From Marinagarivorans sp. (GTDB lineage: Bacteria; Pseudomonadota; Gammaproteobacteria; Pseudomonadales; Cellvibrionaceae), in the NCBI GenBank assembly GCA_028281865.1, contig JANQJB010000051.1, positions 1 to 57,314 on the forward strand: a stretch of DNA of 57,314 nt, given 5' to 3'. Under the pieces are notes generated by a model. The model did not search any database, was not told the DNA's origin, and was given only the letters and a program-made list of their open reading frames with translations. This document shows positions 35,933 through 45,049 of the stretch, one piece after another. Numbering within the stretch: position 1 is the first letter of the stretch; each line of letters opens with the position of its first letter. Both the position numbers and the translations under genes were made by a program.

Positions 35933-35970
35933 CGTGCTAAAGCCACCAAGCATTTCCTGGGGTTAGCACG
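35933..35970. repeat. Inverted repeat with 22-nt loop
   Basis: CGTGCTAA (35933-35940) and TTAGCACG (35963-35970) are perfect arms, followed by an AT-rich run. Further GCTAAA motifs lie just upstream (35916-35940). Possible remnant terminator or binding site. Confidence 0.4.
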
Positions 35971-36101
35971 ATTTTATATTTTATTTAGCAGCGCATTCGA
36001 AGGTGAGTATGCTAAAAACCCTCTGCCAAAATCTTAAGCAAATCTCTTCATAACAGAGGCAGTGTTTAGAAACCTGTATCTATTTTCTGGCTCTGTTTTA
36101 A

Positions 36102-36242
36102 CGGAACAACACGAGCATACCTGGACCCTATCGATCTAAAGAAGAAGCCGTCAAGCTAACGCTCGGTAAAGCCAATTTAATAACTACGTCACAAAAATAT
36201 CGTAAGAAAATGTCGCAACTGGTACCGATCCTAGCTCACTAA
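36102..36242 (+). pseudogene. Possible decayed transposase (IS3-type OrfA) fragment
   Basis: A 46-codon frame containing PYRSKEEAVKLTLGKANLIT and ending SQLVPILAH-stop. The YRSKEEAVKL stretch resembles the start of IS3-family OrfA helix-turn-helix proteins, but the rest has no convincing match and there is no start codon or terminal inverted repeat. Weak call. Confidence 0.2.
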
Positions 36243-36273
36243 GAACGAGCACTGTTCTCACCACTAAAAGCAA

Positions 36274-36305
36274 AAAAGTTAACCATTCAGCACTGGTTAA
36301 CTTTT
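36274..36305. terminator. Orphan 11-bp stem hairpin
   Basis: AAAAGTTAACC (36274-36284) and GGTTAACTTTT (36295-36305) form a perfect stem with a 10-nt loop. It lies 32 bp past the fragment at 36102-36242 and upstream of the next gene, so it may be a leftover terminator. Confidence 0.5.
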
Positions 36306-36436
36306 GACTGAATAGAATTCCCCACTAGACATATTTATCTATGGCTTGCGCCAGCAAAAAATAAGCACCCGCGTCAGGTCGCTTAATAGAGAACCCCGTC
36401 ACAAAAACTTGCTTTGAACACCTAGGGAAACCCGCA

Positions 36437-37216
36437 ATGAAACTACTCATTCTTAAAGGCTTGCTTACTACTTATGTTTCACTGATTTTGCTATCCGCTC
36501 TCGGATGTAATAACGAGTCAGTAGGATCCGATAATATTAAAACGGCAGGCATTTGGGCCTCTATGGAGGCTCGCGCTAGCGAAGGCGGAACACGAGTAAA
36601 CGTGGAACTAAACGTCGGGGGCAGCAATGGAACAAATTTAGAGTTGTCTACTAATGAATACTTGCAGGCCAGTAACGCGGGTACGACGATAGAACTGAGC
36701 AAAGATTTTGATTTTTTAGACATTGATTACCAAGGTTATTTTTCCAACAACGACAGCAACGCGCTATTTAGTGTTGTTTTTGTGCGAGAGGACGGCACGC
36801 GCGTTTCGGGCTCCCGGGCAAATTTACCAACGTACTTTGATATCACACAACCTGAAAACAATGAAACATTTCCATTCAACGGGCAGGTCGATTTAACCTG
36901 GGGACCTGCAATCGAGGACGGGAGAATAAATTTTGAAAGCCGTCTAAGCTGCAGAACGCTGAGCGGCAGCACAACAACACGCTCCCTACAAAATAATGCG
37001 GCTATCAATGATGATGGTATCTACACTATCGTGTTTGCCGATTCAGCAGCGTTTGCAAGTGGAACATCTGAACTTAATACGCAAATTCCTTGCAATGTGA
37101 AATTAACCTTATCCCGCATCAGCAGTGGCACGGTGTCTTCTGAGTTTGAGAGCGGTAGCCGATTTAGGGCTATTCAGACACGTAGCGTAGAGTTTTTATT
37201 GGATTTGAGCCGCTAA
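36437..37216 (+). CDS. Lipoprotein of unknown function
   Basis: A 259-residue protein with AGGGAAA upstream of its ATG and a signal ending LLSALGC-NN. The mature part is beta-rich. The first half has VNVELNVGGSNGTNLELSTNEYLQASNAGTTIELSKDF. The second half begins FDITQPENNETFPFNGQVDLTWGPA, a pattern seen in Ig-like or fibronectin-like modules. Two cysteines (LSCRTLSG, IPCNVKL) could pair. I do not recognise the family. It is monocistronic, with its own terminator. Confidence 0.82.
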   Translation: MKLLILKGLLTTYVSLILLSALGCNNESVGSDNIKTAGIWASMEARASEGGTRVNVELNVGGSNGTNLELSTNEYLQASNAGTTIELSKDFDFLDIDYQGYFSNNDSNALFSVVFVREDGTRVSGSRANLPTYFDITQPENNETFPFNGQVDLTWGPAIEDGRINFESRLSCRTLSGSTTTRSLQNNAAINDDGIYTIVFADSAAFASGTSELNTQIPCNVKLTLSRISSGTVSSEFESGSRFRAIQTRSVEFLLDLSR

Positions 37217-38262
37217 ATACCGTCAGACGTTTAAGGTTCGAGCGCACTGGACCGCTATAATTGAAAATGCAAGGAGACCTTGTGGACGCCGTGTATCCCG
37301 CGCTCTTTCATTTTTAAAAATTCAGCAAGACACCTTGCTGGATTTTTATCTGAGAGTTAATACTGATTAAAAACGCTTTGGTAGAACTATTATTAGCAGC
37401 ATTATCAAAAAACTACCGTAGATTTTGCAACCTTTCCTAAAAGAATTTTTAATTATTAAGCTATCCATCGCTACTGTCATGTGTATAAACGGTAGTAGCA
37501 ATCGAATTTAAGGATATTAAAAACAGCGATTAAAGCGACAAAATAGTCAATTTATTCATCATAAATTAATCCTTTTTTTAATAAATGCTGCGACAATTTT
37601 TTTTAATTAAGGCAAATTTGCGTTTCAAAAAAAGCGTCCCTGCGAGCTTGCAAGTTAACATGTATCTGAATATCGGTAACCTACAACATCTTGTAGTAAT
37701 AAGGTCTAAGCTAAATCGAGATCGGGCGAAAATCAAACAAATTTCTGACACTTTAATAACTATAACAACTGCAGCCAACGATGCAATTACGCCTTTAAAA
37801 TTTTAAGAAAGTCACTTTTCCCAAATCGATGCAAACCATTTTAACCAGTACCTCTAAGTCAAATTTATTACAACTTGCCTTCTAAGAAGCGACCATTTAT
37901 CGATATCATACAAACAAGCGTTTGACAGCCAAAAATTAAGTTTATGTTTTTCAAGACGAGAGAGGCATAATTCATGTATACTCTCGATCGATTTACTTTG
38001 CGCGGTATAAACATGTTAAATATCGGTTCGAAGTAAGTGTAGTCCGCATTCTTCCATGCAAACTTGTGCGATTTTTCTCGTGTTTTTCGCTTCCTTGGCT
38101 GTCTGAAGCTATGAATAAAAATTAATCTATTAACTAATTCTTTTAGACACACACAAGTAAATTCTAGTAATAACGTTTTGGTTAAACGTTAAAATTCTGC
38201 TCAGCTAGTTGAGCTTCTATCAAATATTCACACTTTAATAACCCTAACAAGAGGTGTTTGAT
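37217..38262. other. Gene-poor AT-rich stretch
   Basis: About 1 kb. Apart from the terminator at 37323-37346 I see only short low-quality open frames without ribosome-binding sites. Confidence 0.55.
37323..37346 (+). terminator. Intrinsic terminator of the lipoprotein gene
   Basis: CAGCAAG (37323-37329), a 4-nt loop and CTTGCTG (37334-37340) are followed by GATTTTT on the plus strand, about 105 bp beyond the lipoprotein stop. Confidence 0.75.
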
Positions 38263-39966
38263 ATGTTGCAAAGAAGAGACTTTATACACGGTGCTACTCT
38301 GGGCGCTGCTTTGTCCGTCGCAGTTCCAAAACAAGCGTTAGCGGCGCAAAATGTGGTGGATTGTGCTTCTGGCTTCGTTGACGTAGTGGACCACTATGAC
38401 CCCTTAGATCCTTTGAGAGATACGTGGCTAAAAGCATTTCGGCTTGCGGCGACAGATGCGCAAACAAATAAATGTGTCTTGTGGATTCCACCAGGCGATT
38501 ACGATGTTTCGGGTGACAGCAACCCCGTATTTTCTGTAGGCACATCCAGTTTATATGTACTCGGCGCCGGCCGAGATTTAGTGAAAATAACCGGCCAACT
38601 TTCAATGAGTCTGCTCAGGTTAACGACCTCAGCCGCAAGCGCTTCTGTTCGCATAGAAGGTATTAGCGCCGACACTTTTTACTCTGCTGTCGATTATGCG
38701 CATCAAATTGATTTCAATTCCATTGAAGTACTAGATTGTCACTTTTCTAATATGCGCCGTCATGTAATCGGAGGAGGTAGTGGCGTAAGGTTTGAGGAAA
38801 TAAAACGACTGGTTTTTGAACGCAATTCAGTGGATGGCGTAACGGGTATCGCAGGCTCATCGGCGTACGTTGTAGGTTTGGCAGCGGATAAGTGTCACTC
38901 GGTAAGTGTTCAAAATAACATTATTAAAAATCTCGGGCTGACAACAGAGACTGGAGAGAGAATAGCTATTTACCTAAATGTAGAACTTTATTCTAGTTAT
39001 ACGTCCTCTGATCCACATAACTACGCATATAACAGTGAAGATATTGAATGCAAATCAACGGTTACCGGGAATCAAATTTTCAACGTTCACAATAAGTCGG
39101 CAGCACGATGCAGTGGTATTCTGGTGTTGAGCGGGCAAACGATAATTAGTAATAATCATCTCGAAGAAGTCGTTTCTATTTACGGCGGAGCTGCTGTAAT
39201 AAACAACGATAGCATCTATACAAAATGCACCAATAGTATTATCAGTGGCAATACGCTTGTTAATTGCGGCGGCTCTCAGGCTGTTATTATGTGTAAAGGA
39301 ACAATGAGAGAAGACGCTACAACTCAGGGTGCTGGAACGCCGGGTTACGATAATTTAATTACCGGTAATACCATTCGCCAGGACCGCGATCTTGGGCATC
39401 GGGTTTCTGGAGTGGGGCTTCAAACGGGCGGCTGCATGATTTCTGATAACTTTATCATTGGCGTGCAGCGCGGTGTTACCGTTTGGGCAGGCGCAAAGAT
39501 GACGATGGTGAGTAACAATAAGATGTTTGCATTGAGCGATTACGATCAAAGCCACACGGTAAACGGTGTAGTAGCTATCGACCCGGATGATTGTATGATC
39601 GTTGGCAACATGATTAACGAATCTAAATCCAAGGGATTGTGTTACACGATATTTATTGAAACCACAGGAAATGGTACAAAATATGCGGGTTGTTTAGTAA
39701 AAGGAAATTGGATTCGTGGTGTTGTCACAGATACCGCAGATTTATCACGCGGCATTGCCGTTCATTTACCCAGTACATCCATAACCTTTACCAAAATAAT
39801 TATCGAGTCCAATCATATAAGAGACGCGAATTGGGGCTTAATAGGTTTTAATTTGAGCAATATTAGCCAAGGCCTTTGCGTTGATAATACGTTTTATAAT
39901 GATTCGGGTGACCACAATAGCGGAACGATGGGGGTTTCCCCCGCGATAGCAAACTGGAATATTTAA
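38263..39966 (+). CDS. Tat-exported right-handed beta-helix protein
   Basis: A 567-residue protein starting at the ATG at 38263, with AGAGGTG 7 bp upstream; a GTG at 38254 is in frame but overlaps that site. LQRRDFIHGATLGAALSVAVP is a twin-arginine signal cleaved near ALAAQ. From about residue 130 the sequence is a parallel beta-helix with many short strands and asparagine turns (NNIIKNLG, TGNQIFNV, ISNNHLEE, ISGNTLVN, ITGNTIRQ, ISDNFIIG, VSNNKMFA, IVGNMINE, VKGNWIRG). This fold is shared by pectate lyases, alginate or glycan epimerases and phage tailspikes. I cannot identify catalytic residues. A polysaccharide-active or binding role is likely but not proven. Confidence 0.88.
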   Translation: MLQRRDFIHGATLGAALSVAVPKQALAAQNVVDCASGFVDVVDHYDPLDPLRDTWLKAFRLAATDAQTNKCVLWIPPGDYDVSGDSNPVFSVGTSSLYVLGAGRDLVKITGQLSMSLLRLTTSAASASVRIEGISADTFYSAVDYAHQIDFNSIEVLDCHFSNMRRHVIGGGSGVRFEEIKRLVFERNSVDGVTGIAGSSAYVVGLAADKCHSVSVQNNIIKNLGLTTETGERIAIYLNVELYSSYTSSDPHNYAYNSEDIECKSTVTGNQIFNVHNKSAARCSGILVLSGQTIISNNHLEEVVSIYGGAAVINNDSIYTKCTNSIISGNTLVNCGGSQAVIMCKGTMREDATTQGAGTPGYDNLITGNTIRQDRDLGHRVSGVGLQTGGCMISDNFIIGVQRGVTVWAGAKMTMVSNNKMFALSDYDQSHTVNGVVAIDPDDCMIVGNMINESKSKGLCYTIFIETTGNGTKYAGCLVKGNWIRGVVTDTADLSRGIAVHLPSTSITFTKIIIESNHIRDANWGLIGFNLSNISQGLCVDNTFYNDSGDHNSGTMGVSPAIANWNI

Positions 39967-40012
39967 TGTAGCTGAGCGAGTTTGACTCGTTTTGCTTTAG
40001 TTGAAAACCCTT

Positions 40013-40046
40013 AAAACCTTTCGTTTTCTAAAAAACGAAAGGTTTT
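40013..40046. terminator. Bidirectional terminator between convergent genes
   Basis: AAAACCTTTCGTTTT (40013-40027) and AAAACGAAAGGTTTT (40032-40046) form a 15-bp perfect stem with a 4-nt loop, between the beta-helix gene and the cytochrome-DM13 gene. Confidence 0.88.
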
Positions 40047-40075
40047 TAAATCAGTTTTTTTACTTATCCTCTACC

Positions 40076-41353
40076 CTATTGAAATCGACCGCTACCAAAG
40101 TCAGCCGCAAAAGGTACGCACCAAACGCTAATCGCATTGAAGTCGTCAAACGTCGTGCCTTCAGGGAGCGTAATGGTTACCGTTTCATTAACATAAGGAT
40201 TTGAGCGCAGGAAATTGCGGTCTGGAGTAATCGAAAAACCGCCTTGGCTCTCGCGGAAGAAGCCCACGTTGCTCCCAGCATAAAACTCAACCTGCACCCC
40301 TCGCCCATCGTAATTAAAGTTGTCGATTCTAATGGTACAGTCATCGACAATTGTGGCGGTTCCGCTAACGCCATGGGCTATCGTACTCAAACTAGCTGTT
40401 TGCCCAACTTTCGGATGAGTCGCAACGCAATCACTGCCGTTGCCAGGGCCAGGGTCAACGGGGTCTGGGTCTTCAGGAACAAATTCTGTTTCGCCAATAA
40501 ACGCAATGATATCAAGTAACTCTTGATCACCTAGGCGGTCTTGCGACCAAAAAGGCATCGTACCACCAACCAAGTCCTCAGGATATGTCGCACTATCAAA
40601 TGCGCCGCTGCGTCTGACTTTGCGCGCAATAATTGCGGCAGTTTCTGGGGTGTATGAGCGGATATCAATTCCGCGAGGGTTGTTACCCAGCACGCCGTCT
40701 TCACCATGACAATTCGCACATGTCTGATTAAAAGTGACACGACCACGCTCTGCATCACCCACACCATCCGGTAATTCAGGGCCGGCGATAACAAAATTCA
40801 GTGGCTCGGCATCTCCCGATCCACTGTCCACTTCTGTAAGAAAAGCACGTAAATTTTGGTAATCTAAACTGTCGGGCGTCCAAACAATATCCGTCGCCAT
40901 CCACTCGTCCAAACAGGAATTCGCCGCATCGACAAAGTCTGTGAGCAGGCCATTTTTATATGTTGGACGACGCAACGCGTCATGCAAAGAATGGCCAGGC
41001 AAACGAAAACCACTTGTATCGGCAAAACCGTTTTCGTCCTCATTTACTGCATGACAGTCTGCACAAGAAAAACGACTTAAGCGGCTACCTTCACCATTCG
41101 TCAACATCGGCGACTCAAAAACAATCATGCCCTGTGCGACTGGTGTATTACCTACTGGCTCCTGGCTGCCACTGCTTGAACTAGAAGAAGTACTTGAACT
41201 TGAAGAAGTGCTGGCGCTTGAAGAAGAACTCGAGGAGCTACTAGAGCCCGATGAATCGCCTGAATTCGAATCGTTTCCACTCGAACCACAGGCCGTGATT
41301 CCCAGAGCAATTAGCAAAACGATTAAAGGTTTAGAGTAATAAGCAATTTGCAT
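40076..41353 (-). CDS. Polyserine lipoprotein with two c-type hemes and a DM13 domain
   Basis: A 425-residue lipoprotein: signal ending ALGITAC-GS, then a polyserine linker of about 40 residues. Two heme-binding sites are visible: SCADCHAVNE (Cys97/Cys100/His101) and TCANCHGEDG (Cys212/Cys215/His216), the latter in a normal cytochrome c domain with GGTMPFWSQ as candidate axial Met. The C-terminal 110 residues match a DM13 domain: HGVSGTATIVDDCTIRIDNFNYDGRGVQVEFYAG and later FNAISVWCVPFAADFG, including the conserved Cys. DM13 domains, often attached to DOMON or cytochrome domains, are proposed to carry a redox cofactor. The protein is likely an outer-surface or periplasmic electron carrier. 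Partner unknown. Confidence 0.9.
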   Translation of the reverse strand: MQIAYYSKPLIVLLIALGITACGSSGNDSNSGDSSGSSSSSSSSSSASTSSSSSTSSSSSSGSQEPVGNTPVAQGMIVFESPMLTNGEGSRLSRFSCADCHAVNEDENGFADTSGFRLPGHSLHDALRRPTYKNGLLTDFVDAANSCLDEWMATDIVWTPDSLDYQNLRAFLTEVDSGSGDAEPLNFVIAGPELPDGVGDAERGRVTFNQTCANCHGEDGVLGNNPRGIDIRSYTPETAAIIARKVRRSGAFDSATYPEDLVGGTMPFWSQDRLGDQELLDIIAFIGETEFVPEDPDPVDPGPGNGSDCVATHPKVGQTASLSTIAHGVSGTATIVDDCTIRIDNFNYDGRGVQVEFYAGSNVGFFRESQGGFSITPDRNFLRSNPYVNETVTITLPEGTTFDDFNAISVWCVPFAADFGSGRFQ

Positions 41354-41493
41354 GAAGGTGTCCGCCGAGACAGTTTGGTTGAATACTCACTAAACCATAG
41401 CGCAGAACGCCGGCCAACTTCTTCACGAAATTATCACAAAAACAATTAAAAAGTATCCGCAAAAGGCGTATCGATGTCTTCGTCGCCTGTTAT

Positions 41494-44208
41494 TTAAGCC
41501 GCAACTAACGGTGAAAAATACAAGCCCTCAGGAATCGCTAGCACTATTTTAAAAGGAACAAAACATCGTCCCATATTCTCACTGTACAACTGGTCCGGTG
41601 AAGAGAGGGATATTGTCACTTTGGACCCATTTTGTTTGGCAAACTCCCTAACCGCATCTAAGCCAACACCTCTCCCAGAAATAGAACTTACTTTTTCTTT
41701 AGTTGAGGTCCCCGAATGGAAAATAAGCTCTGCAATTTTAGAATATTTTACTTTTTCACCCGCCTGCCAGTATTTTAGCTCAAGTCCTTTTTGATAAAGT
41801 GCTTCTATATTTAAGCCTTTGCCGTCATCACCAATGCTAATTTCGACCGAATGGCAGGCCATTGTCAGCTCGATATTAACAAGCCCCGCCCTATCCTTAC
41901 CGTTTGCCTCACGCTCATCAGGTGCTTCCACACCATGATCCAAGCAATTTCGAATAAGATGGGTAAATGCATTGGTTATTAAATCTTCGGTGTTTTTATG
42001 CAAACGAATAGCATTATCCACGATTTTAACAACAGGTTCAGGCTTATCGAGTTGACGAGCAATATTGGGTAGCGTAGCTATTATGTCTTCGAGAATAGTA
42101 TGCATCGGAAGAGACAAACTCTCACTTAGCATAAGTTGTAAGGGACGCATTATTTCTCGACGTCCAATTTTACTAAGCTCATTTTCCGCTCGGCTTATTA
42201 CGGAATTCAACAGAGAAACTTTCCCTTCATCCATCCAGAAGCCGCTATTTTCTTGTCTGGCGTTATTTTCTCTTCCGAGGATATTAAAATAAACATTGCA
42301 GTATTCTTCAAAAATAATTTTTACTTGAGTCAAATCTTTCATCAATGCGTCTTTTTCCCAAGTGGAACTATTTTCCTCGTTTCGAATACTTGAATAAAGT
42401 GCTTCCGCCTTGTGAGCCGCATCACTCAGGTAGCCGAAACTATAAGTTCGCGCATTACCTTTTATCGTATGCATGTTGCGAAACAGGTATTGTAATGCCT
42501 CTGTATCATTTTTATCCTGCTCTATTATCGCTTGACATTCCTCGATAAAACCTTGTGTAGACTTAACAAAATTTAAAAATTTACTGCTTTTCATATTAAG
42601 AAGCTGTTCAACTATCTTTAATTCGCGATTTTTCTCCATCACTTCGGCTTCCATGGCTTTTAGCGCAGTGACATCCCTCACTGTCACCATCAACTTAGTC
42701 ACGATGTCGTCTTCAATTATTGGGTTCCACTCTAAAGACAAGACTTTATTGCCACTATCAAAATATTTTTCATATTCATTAATAAATAGATGGTGATTAA
42801 AATCATAGTTAATTTGGTCTTCACCTACCGTGACAACAAGTGCTTCAGCGATTTCACTTAATTCGTCTTCACTAAGGCCCGAGTTAACGAACAAAAGCTC
42901 AGTTGCTTCTTTGCCCGCAAGCTCAGAGGTATTAAATATTTCTTCAAGGTAGCTCGAATACTCCTCACTAATTCGGCCATCTTCATCTATTGTGAATAAT
43001 CCCTGACGCATGTTCGCAAGCATCGCGTGAATATCGGCATTTTTTTCCCGTATTGTGTCTATCAGCTCATTAAAAGCCCCGCTCGCCTTTGCAAATTCAT
43101 CTGTTCCAATGACTGGCGAGTGAAAGTCGAGGTTTTTTGTTTTCGTAATGCGTAGAAAATTATCAACCAGTAAATTGAGCGGCGATATGATGCTGCGAAT
43201 AATAAGAAAGGCTAATATGATATTGATCGAAACAAGTGTTAAAAAAGCCGCTATAGTTTTTTGCGATTTAGCAACAGCTTTGAGTCTATACTGGGTTACT
43301 GTCTCAAGCATATTTGCCCGTACTTGCGCATCAAACGCGTACAGCAATTGCATATTGTAAGATGAGAGTTTAAACCACTCATCAGGAGTAAATTGATCGA
43401 GTTTTCCAGAAGCTGACATTTTCCGGGCCCCTTTTATCATTTTCATACTGCTTTCAGAAAAGATATATTCTTTAAGCTGTTTAGAAAATTCCTGCGGGCC
43501 GTAGTCGAGGAACTTGTTAAAACTCTCAAACGACACATTATCTTGAACAAAAAATTTAGTACCTCTAGCTGTATTCCATTCTTTGCCTTGCAAAATCCGC
43601 ATCATTAAACCGACGTTAAAGTTTTTCTTTAATTTTCCCTCTAATAAATTGCGATATGCGATACTCATTGTCGACAGCTGCTCGTGCGAAGCAGAAAGAA
43701 AAACTACCGTTTTTGCAATTCTAGCGCCGATCTTATTGACTGAATTGTAAACCTGGACAGCGATTCCCTTGTCCCCCATATTATTCTGACCTATTCGAAC
43801 AAATTCGCGCGCTGTAGTAAGAATTTTTGCCCGCTCCAAAATTTCAGTCGCGTTGTCGTGGAATTCAGGTAATTTTTTGAGGTTTAACTCGTTTCTCTCT
43901 ATATATCTGGAGAACAAAGCAAGCTGGTCATCTGTTTCAAGGACTCTTTTCTCAAATTCTTCGGTATATTCATCCGTCTTATTGCCACCTGTTAACGCCA
44001 TAGCGAAATTGCGTTCCTCCTGCACTTTTTCCGTTAGTGCAGATATCTGCTTCATATAATTAAACGCAACTTCAAGCAGGATCATGTTTTGCTTTTCAGC
44101 ATCTGCAATCCTATAGCGCTCGTAAGCTAGGAGAGTCAACGCAATAATGGGGAGCAACACGATAAAAATAATTCTGGTGCTTATTTTCGTATTATTTAAA
44201 AAGGTCAT
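41494..44208 (-). CDS. Membrane sensor with NIT-like, HAMP, PAS-like, Hpt and CheA-type ATPase domains
   Basis: A 904-residue signalling protein. Membrane segments lie at about 10-30 and 328-352. The periplasmic part between them resembles a nitrate/nitrite-sensing (NIT) domain (EKVQEERNFAMALTGGNK). After the membrane come a HAMP-like region, a PAS-like domain (MRQGLFTIDEDGRI ... WNPIIEDDIVTKLMVTVRDVT) and a coiled coil. An Hpt domain follows with phospho-acceptor His580 in NMHTIKGNART. The ATPase has N-box HLIRNCLDHG, G1 DDGKGL and G2 GRGVGLDAV. It resembles a CheA-class kinase without the CheW-like C-terminal domain and without a receiver. No response regulator is nearby. It has a paralogue at 50112-52817. 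Confidence 0.88.
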   Translation of the reverse strand: MTFLNNTKISTRIIFIVLLPIIALTLLAYERYRIADAEKQNMILLEVAFNYMKQISALTEKVQEERNFAMALTGGNKTDEYTEEFEKRVLETDDQLALFSRYIERNELNLKKLPEFHDNATEILERAKILTTAREFVRIGQNNMGDKGIAVQVYNSVNKIGARIAKTVVFLSASHEQLSTMSIAYRNLLEGKLKKNFNVGLMMRILQGKEWNTARGTKFFVQDNVSFESFNKFLDYGPQEFSKQLKEYIFSESSMKMIKGARKMSASGKLDQFTPDEWFKLSSYNMQLLYAFDAQVRANMLETVTQYRLKAVAKSQKTIAAFLTLVSINIILAFLIIRSIISPLNLLVDNFLRITKTKNLDFHSPVIGTDEFAKASGAFNELIDTIREKNADIHAMLANMRQGLFTIDEDGRISEEYSSYLEEIFNTSELAGKEATELLFVNSGLSEDELSEIAEALVVTVGEDQINYDFNHHLFINEYEKYFDSGNKVLSLEWNPIIEDDIVTKLMVTVRDVTALKAMEAEVMEKNRELKIVEQLLNMKSSKFLNFVKSTQGFIEECQAIIEQDKNDTEALQYLFRNMHTIKGNARTYSFGYLSDAAHKAEALYSSIRNEENSSTWEKDALMKDLTQVKIIFEEYCNVYFNILGRENNARQENSGFWMDEGKVSLLNSVISRAENELSKIGRREIMRPLQLMLSESLSLPMHTILEDIIATLPNIARQLDKPEPVVKIVDNAIRLHKNTEDLITNAFTHLIRNCLDHGVEAPDEREANGKDRAGLVNIELTMACHSVEISIGDDGKGLNIEALYQKGLELKYWQAGEKVKYSKIAELIFHSGTSTKEKVSSISGRGVGLDAVREFAKQNGSKVTISLSSPDQLYSENMGRCFVPFKIVLAIPEGLYFSPLVAA

Positions 44209-44537
44209 CGAATTGCGCTTTCATATAACTCTTTGGATTTTCAAATAACGAACAATAAAAATAATTTAATCCGTTTCCTAGGGCTTGTATCAATATTCAA
44301 GGTAAGTTAATGTTTCTATATTCGAACGCTATTAAAACCGTTGATTTATTTACGGTTTTGAGTGTTCTGTTTTGATTATAGTTGTGATATTAGAAACAGA
44401 TGGGCTATCTTCAGAGCAATTCGTTAGAGTTTTCATCAGTTGCGGCGAGGAAAATCATAATCCTGCTATAAGTTTCTGAGGGGCCTATCTTTGCCCCCTT
44501 ATAGGTGGGTTTATCAGTGTTTTCTCAGGTGGAAAAT
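44209..44537. other. Divergent intergenic region with two hairpins
   Basis: Between the sensor gene and brnT. It has an inverted repeat AAAACCGT / ACGGTTTT (44334-44341, 44352-44359) and the composite hairpin at 44466-44504. Confidence 0.6.
44466..44504 (+). promoter_or_regulatory. Composite hairpin before brnT
   Basis: CTATAAG (44466-44472) pairs with CTTATAG (44498-44504), and GGGGC (44480-44484) with GCCCC (44493-44497). This gives a 12-bp stem with a 7-nt bulge and 8-nt loop, ending 33 bp before the brnT ATG. It could be an operator for the BrnTA complex, a leader structure or a terminator remnant. Confidence 0.45.
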
Positions 44538-44831
44538 ATGCAATATAATTTCGAATGGGACCCCGTTAAAGCTCAGGCCAATGCCAGCAAACACGGCGTG
44601 ACTTTTGAACAAGCAGCTGGAGTATTTAAAGACCCTATGGCCTTGACTGTCTTTGACGAGGACAACTCTAACAATGAGGAAGATCGCTGGATCACCTTAG
44701 GCCAAGCCAACGGACAGCATTACTTGGTAGTGGCCCACACTTACCGCGACCAAGACGAAAACACGGTGACGATTAGGTTGATCTCCGACAGGTCAGCCAC
44801 CAAACACGAAATTAAGCAATACAAAGGGTAA
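44538..44831 (+). CDS. brnT: BrnT-family toxin (ribonuclease)
   Basis: A 97-residue protein starting at the ATG at 44538, with CAGGTGG 6 bp upstream. MQYNFEWDPVKAQANASKHGVTFEQAAGVFKDP is the diagnostic BrnT N-terminus, followed by DRWITLGQANGQHYLVVAHTYRDQDENTVTIRLISDRSATKHEIKQY. Family members are small RelE-like ribonucleases forming type II toxin-antitoxin pairs with BrnA. Key segments (EWD, KH-GV, RLISDRSAT) are intact, so it looks functional. The antitoxin gene follows after 5 bp. Confidence 0.94.
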   Translation: MQYNFEWDPVKAQANASKHGVTFEQAAGVFKDPMALTVFDEDNSNNEEDRWITLGQANGQHYLVVAHTYRDQDENTVTIRLISDRSATKHEIKQYKG

Positions 44832-44836
44832 ACACT

Positions 44837-45037
44837 GTGCGTGAAGAATATGATTTTTCTAAAGGCGAACGCGGCAAATTTTATAAACCCGACGCCAAAA
44901 TTAATCTACCCGTATACCTTGAAGCAGAGGTTCTCGAATACTTTACCGCTAAAGCGCAGGCCAAAGGTATCGAGCTTAACGTAATGGTCAATGATTTACT
45001 TAAAAAAGACATTGCACTAATTGAGGGAGTAAAGTAG
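44837..45037 (+). CDS. brnA: BrnA-like antitoxin
   Basis: A 66-residue protein starting at GTG (44837), 5 bp after the brnT stop. KINLPVYLEAEVLEYFTAKAQAKGIELNVMVNDLLKKDI fits the ribbon-helix-helix DNA-binding core of BrnA/CopG-type antitoxins: a strand, then two helices. N-terminal FSKGERGKFYKPD is the toxin-neutralising side in related proteins. BrnA usually autoregulates the pair with BrnT. It is shorter than many BrnA proteins. The DUF1593 gene starts only 12 bp downstream on the same strand, so readthrough is possible. Confidence 0.88.
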   Translation: MREEYDFSKGERGKFYKPDAKINLPVYLEAEVLEYFTAKAQAKGIELNVMVNDLLKKDIALIEGVK

Positions 45038-45049
45038 AAAGTCGTAGCC

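Larger units (their letters stand above)
35199..36436. other. Long gene-poor stretch with hairpins and a decayed fragment
   Basis: About 1.2 kb with no intact gene. It contains the inverted repeat at 35933-35970, a transposase-like 46-codon fragment at 36102-36242 and a strong hairpin at 36274-36305. The rest is AT-rich and featureless to my reading. Confidence 0.6.

Noticed and set aside
36102-36305. A complete insertion sequence
   Set aside because: Only a 46-codon fragment loosely like IS3 OrfA is present, with no terminal inverted repeats, target duplication or OrfB.
37585-37806. A 73-codon plus-strand frame in the AT-rich stretch
   Set aside because: No ribosome-binding site, no domain, and composition like the surrounding non-coding DNA.
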